This document shows positions 25,413 to 32,222 of a DNA stretch of 32,222 nucleotides, piece by piece. Position numbers and translations under genes: made by a program. Within the stretch, counting starts at the first letter, position 1. Every line of letters begins with the position of its first letter. Source of the stretch: Acidobacteriota bacterium (GTDB lineage: Bacteria; Acidobacteriota; Terriglobia; 20CM-2-55-15); NCBI GenBank assembly GCA_003223875.1, contig QHWY01000010.1, positions 1-32,222 on the forward strand, written 5' to 3'. A model generated the notes under the pieces. That model did not search any database. It had not been told where the DNA came from and worked only from the letters and a program-made list of their open reading frames with translations.

Positions 25413-27042
25413 CCGGCTGCGGCTCGCCATTCGCTTCGAATGGATGGTTGCGCTGGCGATAACCTTGGTCGTGGCCTGGCTGGACGTCAATTATGCGCAA
25501 CACGCCGGCGCACTGTGGCGCGATGAAGCGAATTCGTTTGTGATGGCGACGTACCCGTCTCTCAAGACAACTTGGGACCGATTGCAATTCGATTCGTTCC
25601 CGATGCTGTGGTATGTGGTGCTGCGTAGTTGGGTGAGAGCCGGTTTGGGTCAAACCGATACGGGACTTCGTGCTTTCGGGCTGCTGGTAAACGTGGGAAT
25701 CCTCGCGATCCTCTGGCTGAACGCGTGGAGGATGTCCCGGCGTCCACCGGTCGTGGCTCTGACTCTGTTGGGCACAAATGCGGCGGTGATGATGTTTTGC
25801 GGGTCGCTCCGCGGTTATGGTCTGGGCTTAGCCCTCGGATTGTGGATGTACGGAGCGGTTTGGCAGTACGTGATGCGCCCAACGGCCGTTCGCTGGACGA
25901 TAGGTGCAGTCGCAGCGACTCTGGCTTGCCATACGCTGTACTACAACTGTGTATTTGTGGCGGCGGCATGCCTGGCTGGCGCAACCGTCGCCGCATCCCA
26001 CCGGCGTTGGCGAGTCGCTGCCTCTGTCATCGCGCTTGGTGCCGTGACAGCAGCGACCTTGTTGATCTATGTCCCCACATTTCGCGGCAGTGGCGAATGG
26101 CGCGCCATGTACGTCTACTCCGGCGGATTCCGATGGTTGTGGTTCAAGTTTCTCGAAGCGACCACGCTTAGTCATCCGGTGATGCGGCCGATCTGGTTGA
26201 TCGTCGCGTTGTGCGCGCCATTGTTAGGGCTCCTCACCTGGGTTCGTACCCGGTGTGATCTTGCGTCATTTGCGGCAACGTCGCTCATCATCGGTGTGGC
26301 AGGAAACATCCTGTTTTTGCACCTTCTGGATTACTACATGCAGCCCTGGTACTTCCTTTGCCTGTTGGCGATTGTCGCCGCCGGCGCGGATGCTGTTCAC
26401 TGCGCTGTCGCAGTCGGCCGGGGCTATCGCGTTGCCGGTGTTGCGCTCACAGCGCTTGTGCTGATGGTGATCTTGGTCTCTCCTTTGTATACGTGGAGCA
26501 CGACCCGCCGGACGAATCTCGATGAGGTGGCGCGCGTCGTGGGAGAATCCGTGACGGCAGGGGATTACATCATACTGACCGATTGGACGTCCGGGGTGAC
26601 GTTTCAACGTTACTACCATGGAGCGGTCGCGTGGCAAACCCTGCCGCCTTTGCCGGCAGATGCGCATGACATCCATCGCTCCGACCTTGTGTTCAATCTC
26701 ATGCGGCGTGCTGATGCCATCCGGGCGGTTCTTGATTCCGTCGCTCAAACCTTACGTGATGGCCACCGCGTCTTCTATATAGGCCACGTGCCCGAACCGT
26801 TGCCGTCGGAGCATCCAAAAGAATATTTGGTTAGACGTCTCGAACAACACGATCCTCCAACGCCAGTCGCACTGTGGCGTTACGAATTGAACTACACATT
26901 GCACGAGTTGGCAGGCCACCGAATGCGGGTTCCCATCGATCTAAAGCAGCCGATTTCCTCGTATGAGGATGTGGAGTTGGATGTGTTTGAGGCTATGGCG
27001 GGCTCGCAGCAAGTATCCGTTCCGCAGCGTCCTTCCCGCTAA
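25375..27042 (+). CDS. GT39-like multi-pass membrane glycosyltransferase
   Basis: A 555-residue integral membrane protein with about nine to eleven hydrophobic helices between residues 22 and 375 and a C-terminal extracytoplasmic domain. The first loop carries LWRDEA (D50/E51), followed by FPMLWY. This matches the acidic catalytic loop of GT39/ArnT-type enzymes, which transfer a sugar from a polyprenyl-phosphate carrier outside the membrane. A polyprenyl-phosphate sugar could be made by the GT2 enzyme upstream. The frame is open further upstream, to an ATG at 25231, but those 48 residues are polar and overlap the methyltransferase in another frame; I choose the ATG at 25375, where hydrophobic helices begin soon after. 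It overlaps the preceding gene by 38 bases. Confidence 0.82.
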   Translation: MSSYPVDPSLSDNRLRLAIRFEWMVALAITLVVAWLDVNYAQHAGALWRDEANSFVMATYPSLKTTWDRLQFDSFPMLWYVVLRSWVRAGLGQTDTGLRAFGLLVNVGILAILWLNAWRMSRRPPVVALTLLGTNAAVMMFCGSLRGYGLGLALGLWMYGAVWQYVMRPTAVRWTIGAVAATLACHTLYYNCVFVAAACLAGATVAASHRRWRVAASVIALGAVTAATLLIYVPTFRGSGEWRAMYVYSGGFRWLWFKFLEATTLSHPVMRPIWLIVALCAPLLGLLTWVRTRCDLASFAATSLIIGVAGNILFLHLLDYYMQPWYFLCLLAIVAAGADAVHCAVAVGRGYRVAGVALTALVLMVILVSPLYTWSTTRRTNLDEVARVVGESVTAGDYIILTDWTSGVTFQRYYHGAVAWQTLPPLPADAHDIHRSDLVFNLMRRADAIRAVLDSVAQTLRDGHRVFYIGHVPEPLPSEHPKEYLVRRLEQHDPPTPVALWRYELNYTLHELAGHRMRVPIDLKQPISSYEDVELDVFEAMAGSQQVSVPQRPSR

Positions 27043-27065
27043 GGATAGAGTCTGACAACATCCCG

Positions 27066-29039
27066 TCATGAAGCGGGTGCCTTCGTCCTTTCGTGCTCCA
27101 GCCATGACTGGAATACGAGCACATCCCAGAGATAGTAGTGCCAGTCCCGCGTGCCGGCTTGATGCTGCGCCCATTTCTCGCGGATCAATTGAGGATTAAA
27201 GAAACCCTCTGTCCGCATCCGGCGTTCGTCAAGTAATGCTTCGGCCCATTCACGCAAGGGACCGCGCAACCAGGCGTCTATCGGGATGCCGAAACCCATT
27301 TTCGGCCGCTCCGTCAAGATCTGAGGCACGTACTTGTTCAAGACTTGGCGCAGGAGCCACTTGCTCTGTTGGTTGCGGAGCTGGAGAGAGATCGGCAGAC
27401 GCCATGCGAATTCCACGACACGGTGGTCAAGTAACGGCAGCCTGGCTTCGAGGCTGACAGCCATGCTGGCACGGTCGACCTTGACCAGGATGTCGTCGGG
27501 CAGATAAGTCACCGTATCCAGATACATCATTCTTTGGGTAAGGTCTGGCAGGTTGGCCCACCTCTGGCGGTCGGTCAGGACCGTCGAATGCTCGCGGGCC
27601 CCTAAGGCAACTGCTGTGGGATTCTCCCAATGCGAAACTAACCTGTGGTATAGCGTTTCGGGTTCTTCCATCGCCAGGACCTGCGACAACTTGTGGAGTT
27701 TGTCTCCGGCCTTTCCCGCTCGGCCGTACTTTGCAAAGACAGGCTTCAGCCATGCGAAACTGTCATTCAACACTTCCACAGGTATTGCGGCTATGGCCTT
27801 TGATAGTTGGCGGCGCCCCGGTGCGGGGATCCAGCCAATCTTTTTCCAAATGTCGCGTCCCTGGTTGTATCGCAAATAGCCTCCGAACAGTTCATCTCCG
27901 CCATCTCCTGACAGGGCAACCGTCACATTTTGCCGTGCCAGCTTTGAAACGAGAAAGGTTGGGATCTGTGAAGAGTCGGAAAAAGGTTCGTCATACAGCA
28001 TAGGAAGACTGGGGACCACAGCCATTGCTTCCTGAGGCGTCACATACAGCTCGGTATGATGGGTGCCTAGATGTTGGGCAACTTTCTTTGCCTCTTCGGC
28101 TTCGTTGTAGTTCGCTACGTGGAATCCGATAGTGAACGTTTCAACAGGACGGTTGCTTTGGGACTGCATCAAGGCAACTACGGTGGAGGAGTCAATGCCA
28201 CCCGACAAAAATGCGCCAAGAGGAACGTCAGCTTCCATGCGCAGTTTGACCGCGTCACGCAGGAGATTCTCAAGGGCAGTAACAGCTTCGTCCTCCGGAA
28301 TGGACAATGGTTCGGCGACTCCGCGTTCTGCCACTGCCTTTGCGCACCAGAAGGGAACAGGTGTCGGCAGGAAACCGGCGTCAGAGCCATTTAGCGTGAG
28401 CGTGCACCCGGGCAAAAGTTTGAAGATGCCTTCATAGATCGTGTAGGGTGCGGGGATATAGTTGTGTCGCAAGTACAACGCCAGGGCATTGCGGTCGATC
28501 TCCCCGTTGAATTCCGGATGAACGCGAAGCGCCTTTAGTTCCGAACCAAAGAGGAAACTCGGGCCCATCCAGCCGTAATAGAGGGGCTTTTCCCCGAGCC
28601 GATCACGCACGAGGTGCAAGCGACGGTCTTGCCGATCCCACAGAGCGAATGCAAACATACCATTGAAGCTCTCCAGGGCCCGTCCAACACCCCATTCGCT
28701 GATCGCAGCCAACATCACCTCGGTATCGCAATGACCACGAAATACATGTCCCAAGCTGGCAAGCTGGGAACGAATCGATTTGAAATTGTAAATCTCTCCG
28801 TTGAAAGCGATCACATAGCGGCCGTCACGCGATGACATGGGCTGGTGGCCTAGAGGGGACAGGTCGACAATGGCAAGGCGGCGACTGCCCAACGCAATAC
28901 CCACCCCGGCGTCGGCCCAGACTCCGCCGTCGTCTGGACCGCGATGTCTCAGCGTGTCCCCCATACGGCCTGCAATCGTGAGAAGTTCCTCTTCTTTTCT
29001 GCGCCTTAAAGGTTCAAACAGTCCCGCAAATCCGCACAT
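27066..29039 (-). CDS. Asparagine synthase (glutamine-hydrolysing), glycan-locus type
   Basis: A 657-residue AsnB-type protein. The N-terminal glutaminase has catalytic C2 (MCGFAG), RHRGPDD (31-37), FNGEIYN (79-85) and CDTEV (104-108). The synthetase domain has the ATP PP-loop SGGIDSS (279-285) and ends with RPKMGFGIPIDAWLRGPLREW-like sequence. It amidates a carboxylate using glutamine nitrogen. In polysaccharide clusters such proteins are common and may amidate a sugar acid or another acceptor rather than aspartate; the substrate is unproven here. It is the last gene of the minus-strand glycan operon, 17 bases after a GT4 gene, and converges on the GT39-like gene with 23 bases between. Confidence 0.92.
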   Translation of the reverse strand: MCGFAGLFEPLRRRKEEELLTIAGRMGDTLRHRGPDDGGVWADAGVGIALGSRRLAIVDLSPLGHQPMSSRDGRYVIAFNGEIYNFKSIRSQLASLGHVFRGHCDTEVMLAAISEWGVGRALESFNGMFAFALWDRQDRRLHLVRDRLGEKPLYYGWMGPSFLFGSELKALRVHPEFNGEIDRNALALYLRHNYIPAPYTIYEGIFKLLPGCTLTLNGSDAGFLPTPVPFWCAKAVAERGVAEPLSIPEDEAVTALENLLRDAVKLRMEADVPLGAFLSGGIDSSTVVALMQSQSNRPVETFTIGFHVANYNEAEEAKKVAQHLGTHHTELYVTPQEAMAVVPSLPMLYDEPFSDSSQIPTFLVSKLARQNVTVALSGDGGDELFGGYLRYNQGRDIWKKIGWIPAPGRRQLSKAIAAIPVEVLNDSFAWLKPVFAKYGRAGKAGDKLHKLSQVLAMEEPETLYHRLVSHWENPTAVALGAREHSTVLTDRQRWANLPDLTQRMMYLDTVTYLPDDILVKVDRASMAVSLEARLPLLDHRVVEFAWRLPISLQLRNQQSKWLLRQVLNKYVPQILTERPKMGFGIPIDAWLRGPLREWAEALLDERRMRTEGFFNPQLIREKWAQHQAGTRDWHYYLWDVLVFQSWLEHERTKAPAS

Positions 29040-29056
29040 TCGATCTCTCGTTCAGG

Positions 29057-30238
29057 TTAAGGATTTTCAATGATGCCGGCGGTCTTGTGAAGGTGTGTCG
29101 GCGAACGCTGGCCGGCGATCTGTGTATATAAGTCCTCATATTGCCTGACAATCGTGGGCAAGTTGAAGCGGTCCTCCGCCCGGCAGCGTGCAGCAATACC
29201 TAATTCAGACCTGCGCGTCTCACCGCATTCGATTAATTCAAGGCACGCCTTCGCTAAGGCTTCCGAATTTCCGGATGGTACAACCTTACCCGTATCGCCA
29301 ACAATCCATGCCGAATCTCCAACGTCCGTTACCACGCATGGAATCCCGCAAGCCATCGCTTCACCAATGGCATTGGGAAATCCTTCGGCGAGGGACGAGG
29401 ATGTCGCGATATCGAGTGCGGCGGTCAAGCGAGGAAGGTCGCTGCGGCGTCCCAAGAGATGACACCGGCGCTCAATCGCCCCACTCCTGATCCATTGGAC
29501 AAGTTTGTCATTCTCCCATGTAACTCCATCTCCACAGAGCAGGAACTGTACGTCACGGGAATGGCCGGCAACCCGGGCGGCCGCTTGAATGAAGTTCCGG
29601 TGATCTTTCTGTGGATTGAAACGGGCGACCAACCCGATTATCAAAGCGCGTTCAGGGATTCCCAGTTCTTGGCGTACAGACAATCGAGCCGCCGCGTCGG
29701 GTTTGAAGGTCAGAAGGTCGAAGCCATTTGGGATGACCTGCATCTTCTCGCTCGCATAACCGAAACTTTCATGGGTTCGCCGGGATGCTTCCGAGCAGCA
29801 AATGATCCGGGCCGGCACCCATGGAGAAATCCGCGCACAAGCTTTGGCCGTCCAGACAAGTGAACGTTTGTTTAATTGGACGCTAAGATCCGTATGCCGG
29901 ATATTCCAAACGGTTGGTATCCCACCCGCCAAATTTGCCCCGAGCGCACCGACGAGGTCGGCATGGTACATCCAGGTTTGGACGATATCCGGTCGGTCGC
30001 CGCAGAGGCGGCGTGTGAGACGGAAAAGTCCTACAGGATTGGGTCTACGCGGACGCATGCCGAGCGCCTGCACCGGGATCCCAAGACTCCGAATCTCTCT
30101 GCCTATCGGCCCGATATCGGTCAGAGAGAGCACTGCGGGTTCGAAGGCTTTCCGATCAATATTCGAAAGCAACTTAAAGAGCATCGTCTCTGCGCCGCCA
30201 ACGGAAAGGCCTGTGATGAGATGCAAGAGTTTGATCAC
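29057..30238 (-). CDS. GT4 family glycosyltransferase (first of two paralogs)
   Basis: A 393-residue GT-B enzyme of family GT4. The N-terminal acceptor domain starts with HLITGLSVGGAETML (glycine loop). The C-terminal nucleotide-sugar domain has GLVARFNPQKDH (202-213), CGDG and the E-x7-E motif in LAEGFPNAIGEAMACG (E285, E293). It transfers a sugar from a nucleotide donor, with retention, to a growing glycan on the cytoplasmic side; donor and acceptor are not predictable. The start is GTG in a GTGA overlap with the other GT4 gene. Its C-terminal half is visibly similar to that protein, so the two probably arose by duplication. Confidence 0.93.
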   Translation of the reverse strand: MIKLLHLITGLSVGGAETMLFKLLSNIDRKAFEPAVLSLTDIGPIGREIRSLGIPVQALGMRPRRPNPVGLFRLTRRLCGDRPDIVQTWMYHADLVGALGANLAGGIPTVWNIRHTDLSVQLNKRSLVWTAKACARISPWVPARIICCSEASRRTHESFGYASEKMQVIPNGFDLLTFKPDAAARLSVRQELGIPERALIIGLVARFNPQKDHRNFIQAAARVAGHSRDVQFLLCGDGVTWENDKLVQWIRSGAIERRCHLLGRRSDLPRLTAALDIATSSSLAEGFPNAIGEAMACGIPCVVTDVGDSAWIVGDTGKVVPSGNSEALAKACLELIECGETRRSELGIAARCRAEDRFNLPTIVRQYEDLYTQIAGQRSPTHLHKTAGIIENP

Positions 30239-31377
30239 AAAACCTTCTCTAGAGCGTCTAGAGTTCGTTTCGCCAGTTTCTCGCGGTCAAATTCCCGGGT
30301 GATGCGGCAGCGTGCCCTCTCGCCCAGCTGAGGGCCCTCGGCTCCTCTGCGCCTCAGCATGAGCTGCCACGCCTTCGCCAAGGCTTCAGGATCTCGGGAT
30401 CGCACAATGACGCCCGTATCGCCGACAATATATGCCGAGTCGCCCACCTCTGTCGCCACGCAAGGCACACCGCAGGCCATTGCTTCACCGATCACGTTGG
30501 GAAAACCCTCGCCGTAATAGGAACACAACGTGGCGATATCGAGCGCGTTGTATATGGCGGGCATGTCGGTCCGCCATCGTTCCCATATGATTCGATCCGC
30601 CAATTGCAGGCGTTTCGTTAGTTCGAGTAGCTGATCCCTGTAAGAAGGCGGGCCGTCGCCAACACAGACAAACCGCAGTTCGGCATGGCTTCGCGTGAGC
30701 AGCGCCGCGGCATGAAGGAATGTTGAATGGTCCTTCATGGGATCTAGACGCGCAACAAATCCAATGAGCTTTTCTTTGTCGGTAATGCCCCATTGCGTGC
30801 GCACTCGTTGGCGCTCCTCCCCGTTTGGCACAAAAACATGGGTATCGATCCCATTCGGAATCACCACGATCTTGCTAGCGGGGAACCCGCGCGCCACGTG
30901 ATAGTCTCGGCCGGCATTCGAATTGATAATGATAAGATCCACAAATCGAGCCAAAACACGTTGAAGTTGGAACAGCAAACGATCGAGCCAATCGTACTGT
31001 GCCCAATCCATCACCGAAGCTCGGATGCCCCATACCGTCCGCATTCTCGGTAAAAACGGCTTGAGTGTAATACACAGGACATTCGCAGCCGGTAGATATC
31101 CATGAATTACATCCGGACGCAGGCAGCGCATCTTGCAGACGAGACGGTAGAGAAAGGGGACGACGTCCCATCGTCCATGTTTCGCCAGACTGAAATAACT
31201 AACGTGCGGTAAGTGAGCGACATCGGCACTGAATCGGCCTCCCGAATATAAGGATACGACCGTGACAGCATGATGGGGTTGGTCTAAGCCCTTGACTAAC
31301 TCGACAATTTGGCGCTGCGCACCACCTTCATTCAATTGTCGAATCAGAAAACACAGACGTGTCTTTGCCTGCGTCAT
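30235..31377 (-). CDS. GT4 family glycosyltransferase (second paralog)
   Basis: A 380-residue GT4 enzyme with FLIRQLNEGGAQRQIVEL at the N terminus, PNGIDTHVF, GFVARLDPMKDHSTF (206-220), CVGDG and the E-x7-E motif in GEGFPNVIGEAMACG (E290, E298). It shares EAMACG[IV]PCV-x-T-[DE]-VGDSA-[WY]-IVGDTG with the adjacent GT4 protein, whereas the acceptor-binding halves differ, suggesting related donors and different acceptors. Translation is coupled on both sides by four-base overlaps. Confidence 0.93.
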   Translation of the reverse strand: MTQAKTRLCFLIRQLNEGGAQRQIVELVKGLDQPHHAVTVVSLYSGGRFSADVAHLPHVSYFSLAKHGRWDVVPFLYRLVCKMRCLRPDVIHGYLPAANVLCITLKPFLPRMRTVWGIRASVMDWAQYDWLDRLLFQLQRVLARFVDLIIINSNAGRDYHVARGFPASKIVVIPNGIDTHVFVPNGEERQRVRTQWGITDKEKLIGFVARLDPMKDHSTFLHAAALLTRSHAELRFVCVGDGPPSYRDQLLELTKRLQLADRIIWERWRTDMPAIYNALDIATLCSYYGEGFPNVIGEAMACGVPCVATEVGDSAYIVGDTGVIVRSRDPEALAKAWQLMLRRRGAEGPQLGERARCRITREFDREKLAKRTLDALEKVL

Positions 31378-32126
31378 CTGGATTGGTGCAAGAATCGACG
31401 TTTTATGCGAATCGAACTCAGAATCGATCGCGCAACGACGCTATCCAAGAATCCGGAGTGCCGTTCTCCATATGCCTGCATCATTTGAGCGAGACTGACA
31501 ATGGAGTGCTTGTAGCGATGCAGATCCTCACGAAATCGCAGCACATCTTTTTTCGTCCACGAGTTGTGGTGAAAGCACACTGTCCAGACGCCAAAAGGCA
31601 GCATGCGGAATCGCCATAGTTGCTGAGGGATCCACATGAGTCCTAGATGATCCACATGAGGGAACAAGAAGAAGCCATCGCTAATCACGTTGATGCGCAG
31701 CGCCGCCAAAAGTGTCACGGTGTTTTCGTCAAAAGAATGAGCCGGCGCTACCCACACCGAAGGTGTAATCTGTTCACGGCGAAAAATCTCGAGTGCCGCC
31801 GTAAGCTTCCTCTTTTGCTCGGCAAGAGGCAAGCCGGCGAACTCGCTGCGTTCGTTCAAACCAATGATTCCCGAATCCCGCGTGACATAGCGATGTTCAA
31901 AACCATGTAAGCCGATTGCTGCCCCCGCGCGCTGCCATTGACGTACGTGCTCCCAAAAATGAGAGTTCGGTTCACTGCACCGAAGCGCTTCGTCCTGATT
32001 GTCGGGAACAACGGCTAGAATGGGCTTGACGCCTGTGTCGTATAAAATTAGTTCAACTTCACTCCACACATCCCAGTTCATTGTGGGACAGAGATCATCG
32101 AAGCGAAGCAAGTACTTTGCAGTCAC
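31374..32126 (-). CDS. Polysaccharide deacetylase-like protein (DUF2334-like)
   Basis: A 250-residue protein related to the carbohydrate esterase/NodB fold. Visible are LLRFDDLCPTM (acidic pair D10/D11), GLHGFEH (H74, H78), WVAPAHSFD (H130) and a late FHHNSW (H186, H187). This set could form the metal site and the catalytic His of a de-N-acetylase. The classical NodB order (TFDDG, H-S-H) is altered, closer to DUF2334 proteins, so activity is inferred. There is no signal peptide. It would remove acetyl groups from a sugar in the locus's glycan or its precursor. The start is GTG, overlapping the stop of the preceding gene as GTGA; it also overlaps the next GT4 gene by four bases. Confidence 0.78.
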   Translation of the reverse strand: MTAKYLLRFDDLCPTMNWDVWSEVELILYDTGVKPILAVVPDNQDEALRCSEPNSHFWEHVRQWQRAGAAIGLHGFEHRYVTRDSGIIGLNERSEFAGLPLAEQKRKLTAALEIFRREQITPSVWVAPAHSFDENTVTLLAALRINVISDGFFLFPHVDHLGLMWIPQQLWRFRMLPFGVWTVCFHHNSWTKKDVLRFREDLHRYKHSIVSLAQMMQAYGERHSGFLDSVVARSILSSIRIKRRFLHQSR

Positions 32127-32222
32127 GCGCCGATCACTTTCGATTTAACAAAGAAAATCCGATCGTTCAGGCGGCTTGAATAATCCAGAATCATGAAGTC
32201 GATGGGGTAACGATGCAGCAGT
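32123..32222 (-). CDS. Partial gene, C-terminal 32 residues, upstream in the glycan operon
   Basis: The frame entering from the window edge reads LLHRYPIDFMILDYSSRLND and continues RIFFVKSKVIGA to a TGA that overlaps the GTG of the deacetylase-like gene by four bases. The coupling is the same as in the following genes, so it is almost surely a real gene cut by the window. The fragment is too short for me to assign a family. Confidence 0.7.
   Translation of the reverse strand, partial: LLHRYPIDFMILDYSSRLNDRIFFVKSKVIGA

Overview
The window looks like a chromosomal segment of an Acidobacteriota-type bacterium. The evidence is indirect: a DUF1800/DUF1501 secreted protein pair, NtrYX next to PilC-PilS-PilR, a fused alpha-beta 2-oxoacid dehydrogenase E1, moderately high GC, and several families of short palindromic repeats between genes. 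No ribosomal or other phylogenetic marker protein is present, so this is an inference.

Layout. 1-3450: a very short acidic peptide gene with a strong ribosome binding site and its own terminator, then a minus-strand DUF1800-DUF1501 operon bracketed by two copies of the same ~55-bp repeat. 3450-3780: tRNA-Ser(CGA) and a probable DUF763 gene remnant. 3795-14801: mostly housekeeping and metabolic genes in short units on both strands: E1 alpha-beta fusion and glutaminyl cyclase; msrB; tadA; a secreted BsuPI-domain protein with an M20 peptidase; a coiled-coil protein; a stand-alone receiver; a glutaryl-CoA dehydrogenase-like enzyme; a CCA-adding/poly(A) polymerase-family enzyme with a ComEA-like helix-hairpin-helix protein. 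Short palindromes and one 110-bp MITE-like element sit in the gaps. 14889-22516: two sigma-54-type two-component systems transcribed away from each other, NtrY-NtrX on minus and PilC-PilS-PilR on plus. 22607-32222: a surface-glycan locus in two converging operons. The plus strand has a sugar C-methyltransferase, a GT2-methyltransferase fusion broken by one frameshift, and a GT39-like membrane glycosyltransferase. The minus strand has an unidentified partial gene, a polysaccharide-deacetylase-like protein, two paralogous GT4 glycosyltransferases and an asparagine synthase. The minus-strand genes overlap by four bases except before the asparagine synthase.

How the genes work together. PilC is part of the type IV pilus inner-membrane platform, and PilS-PilR normally controls pilin transcription through sigma-54; pilA, pilB and pilT are not in the window. 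The glycan genes next to it could build a capsule, an O-antigen-like polymer or a glycan attached to surface proteins; the sequence does not say which.

Most unusual points: the 27-residue peptide gene at 79-162; the direct repeats around the DUF1800/DUF1501 operon; a dispersed palindrome that at one site supplies the signal-peptide core of a secreted enzyme; the structured MITE at 7106-7215; the periodic Trp motif of the coiled-coil protein; and the single-base frameshift in the GT2-methyltransferase fusion. I did not find a clearly new defence or mobile system.
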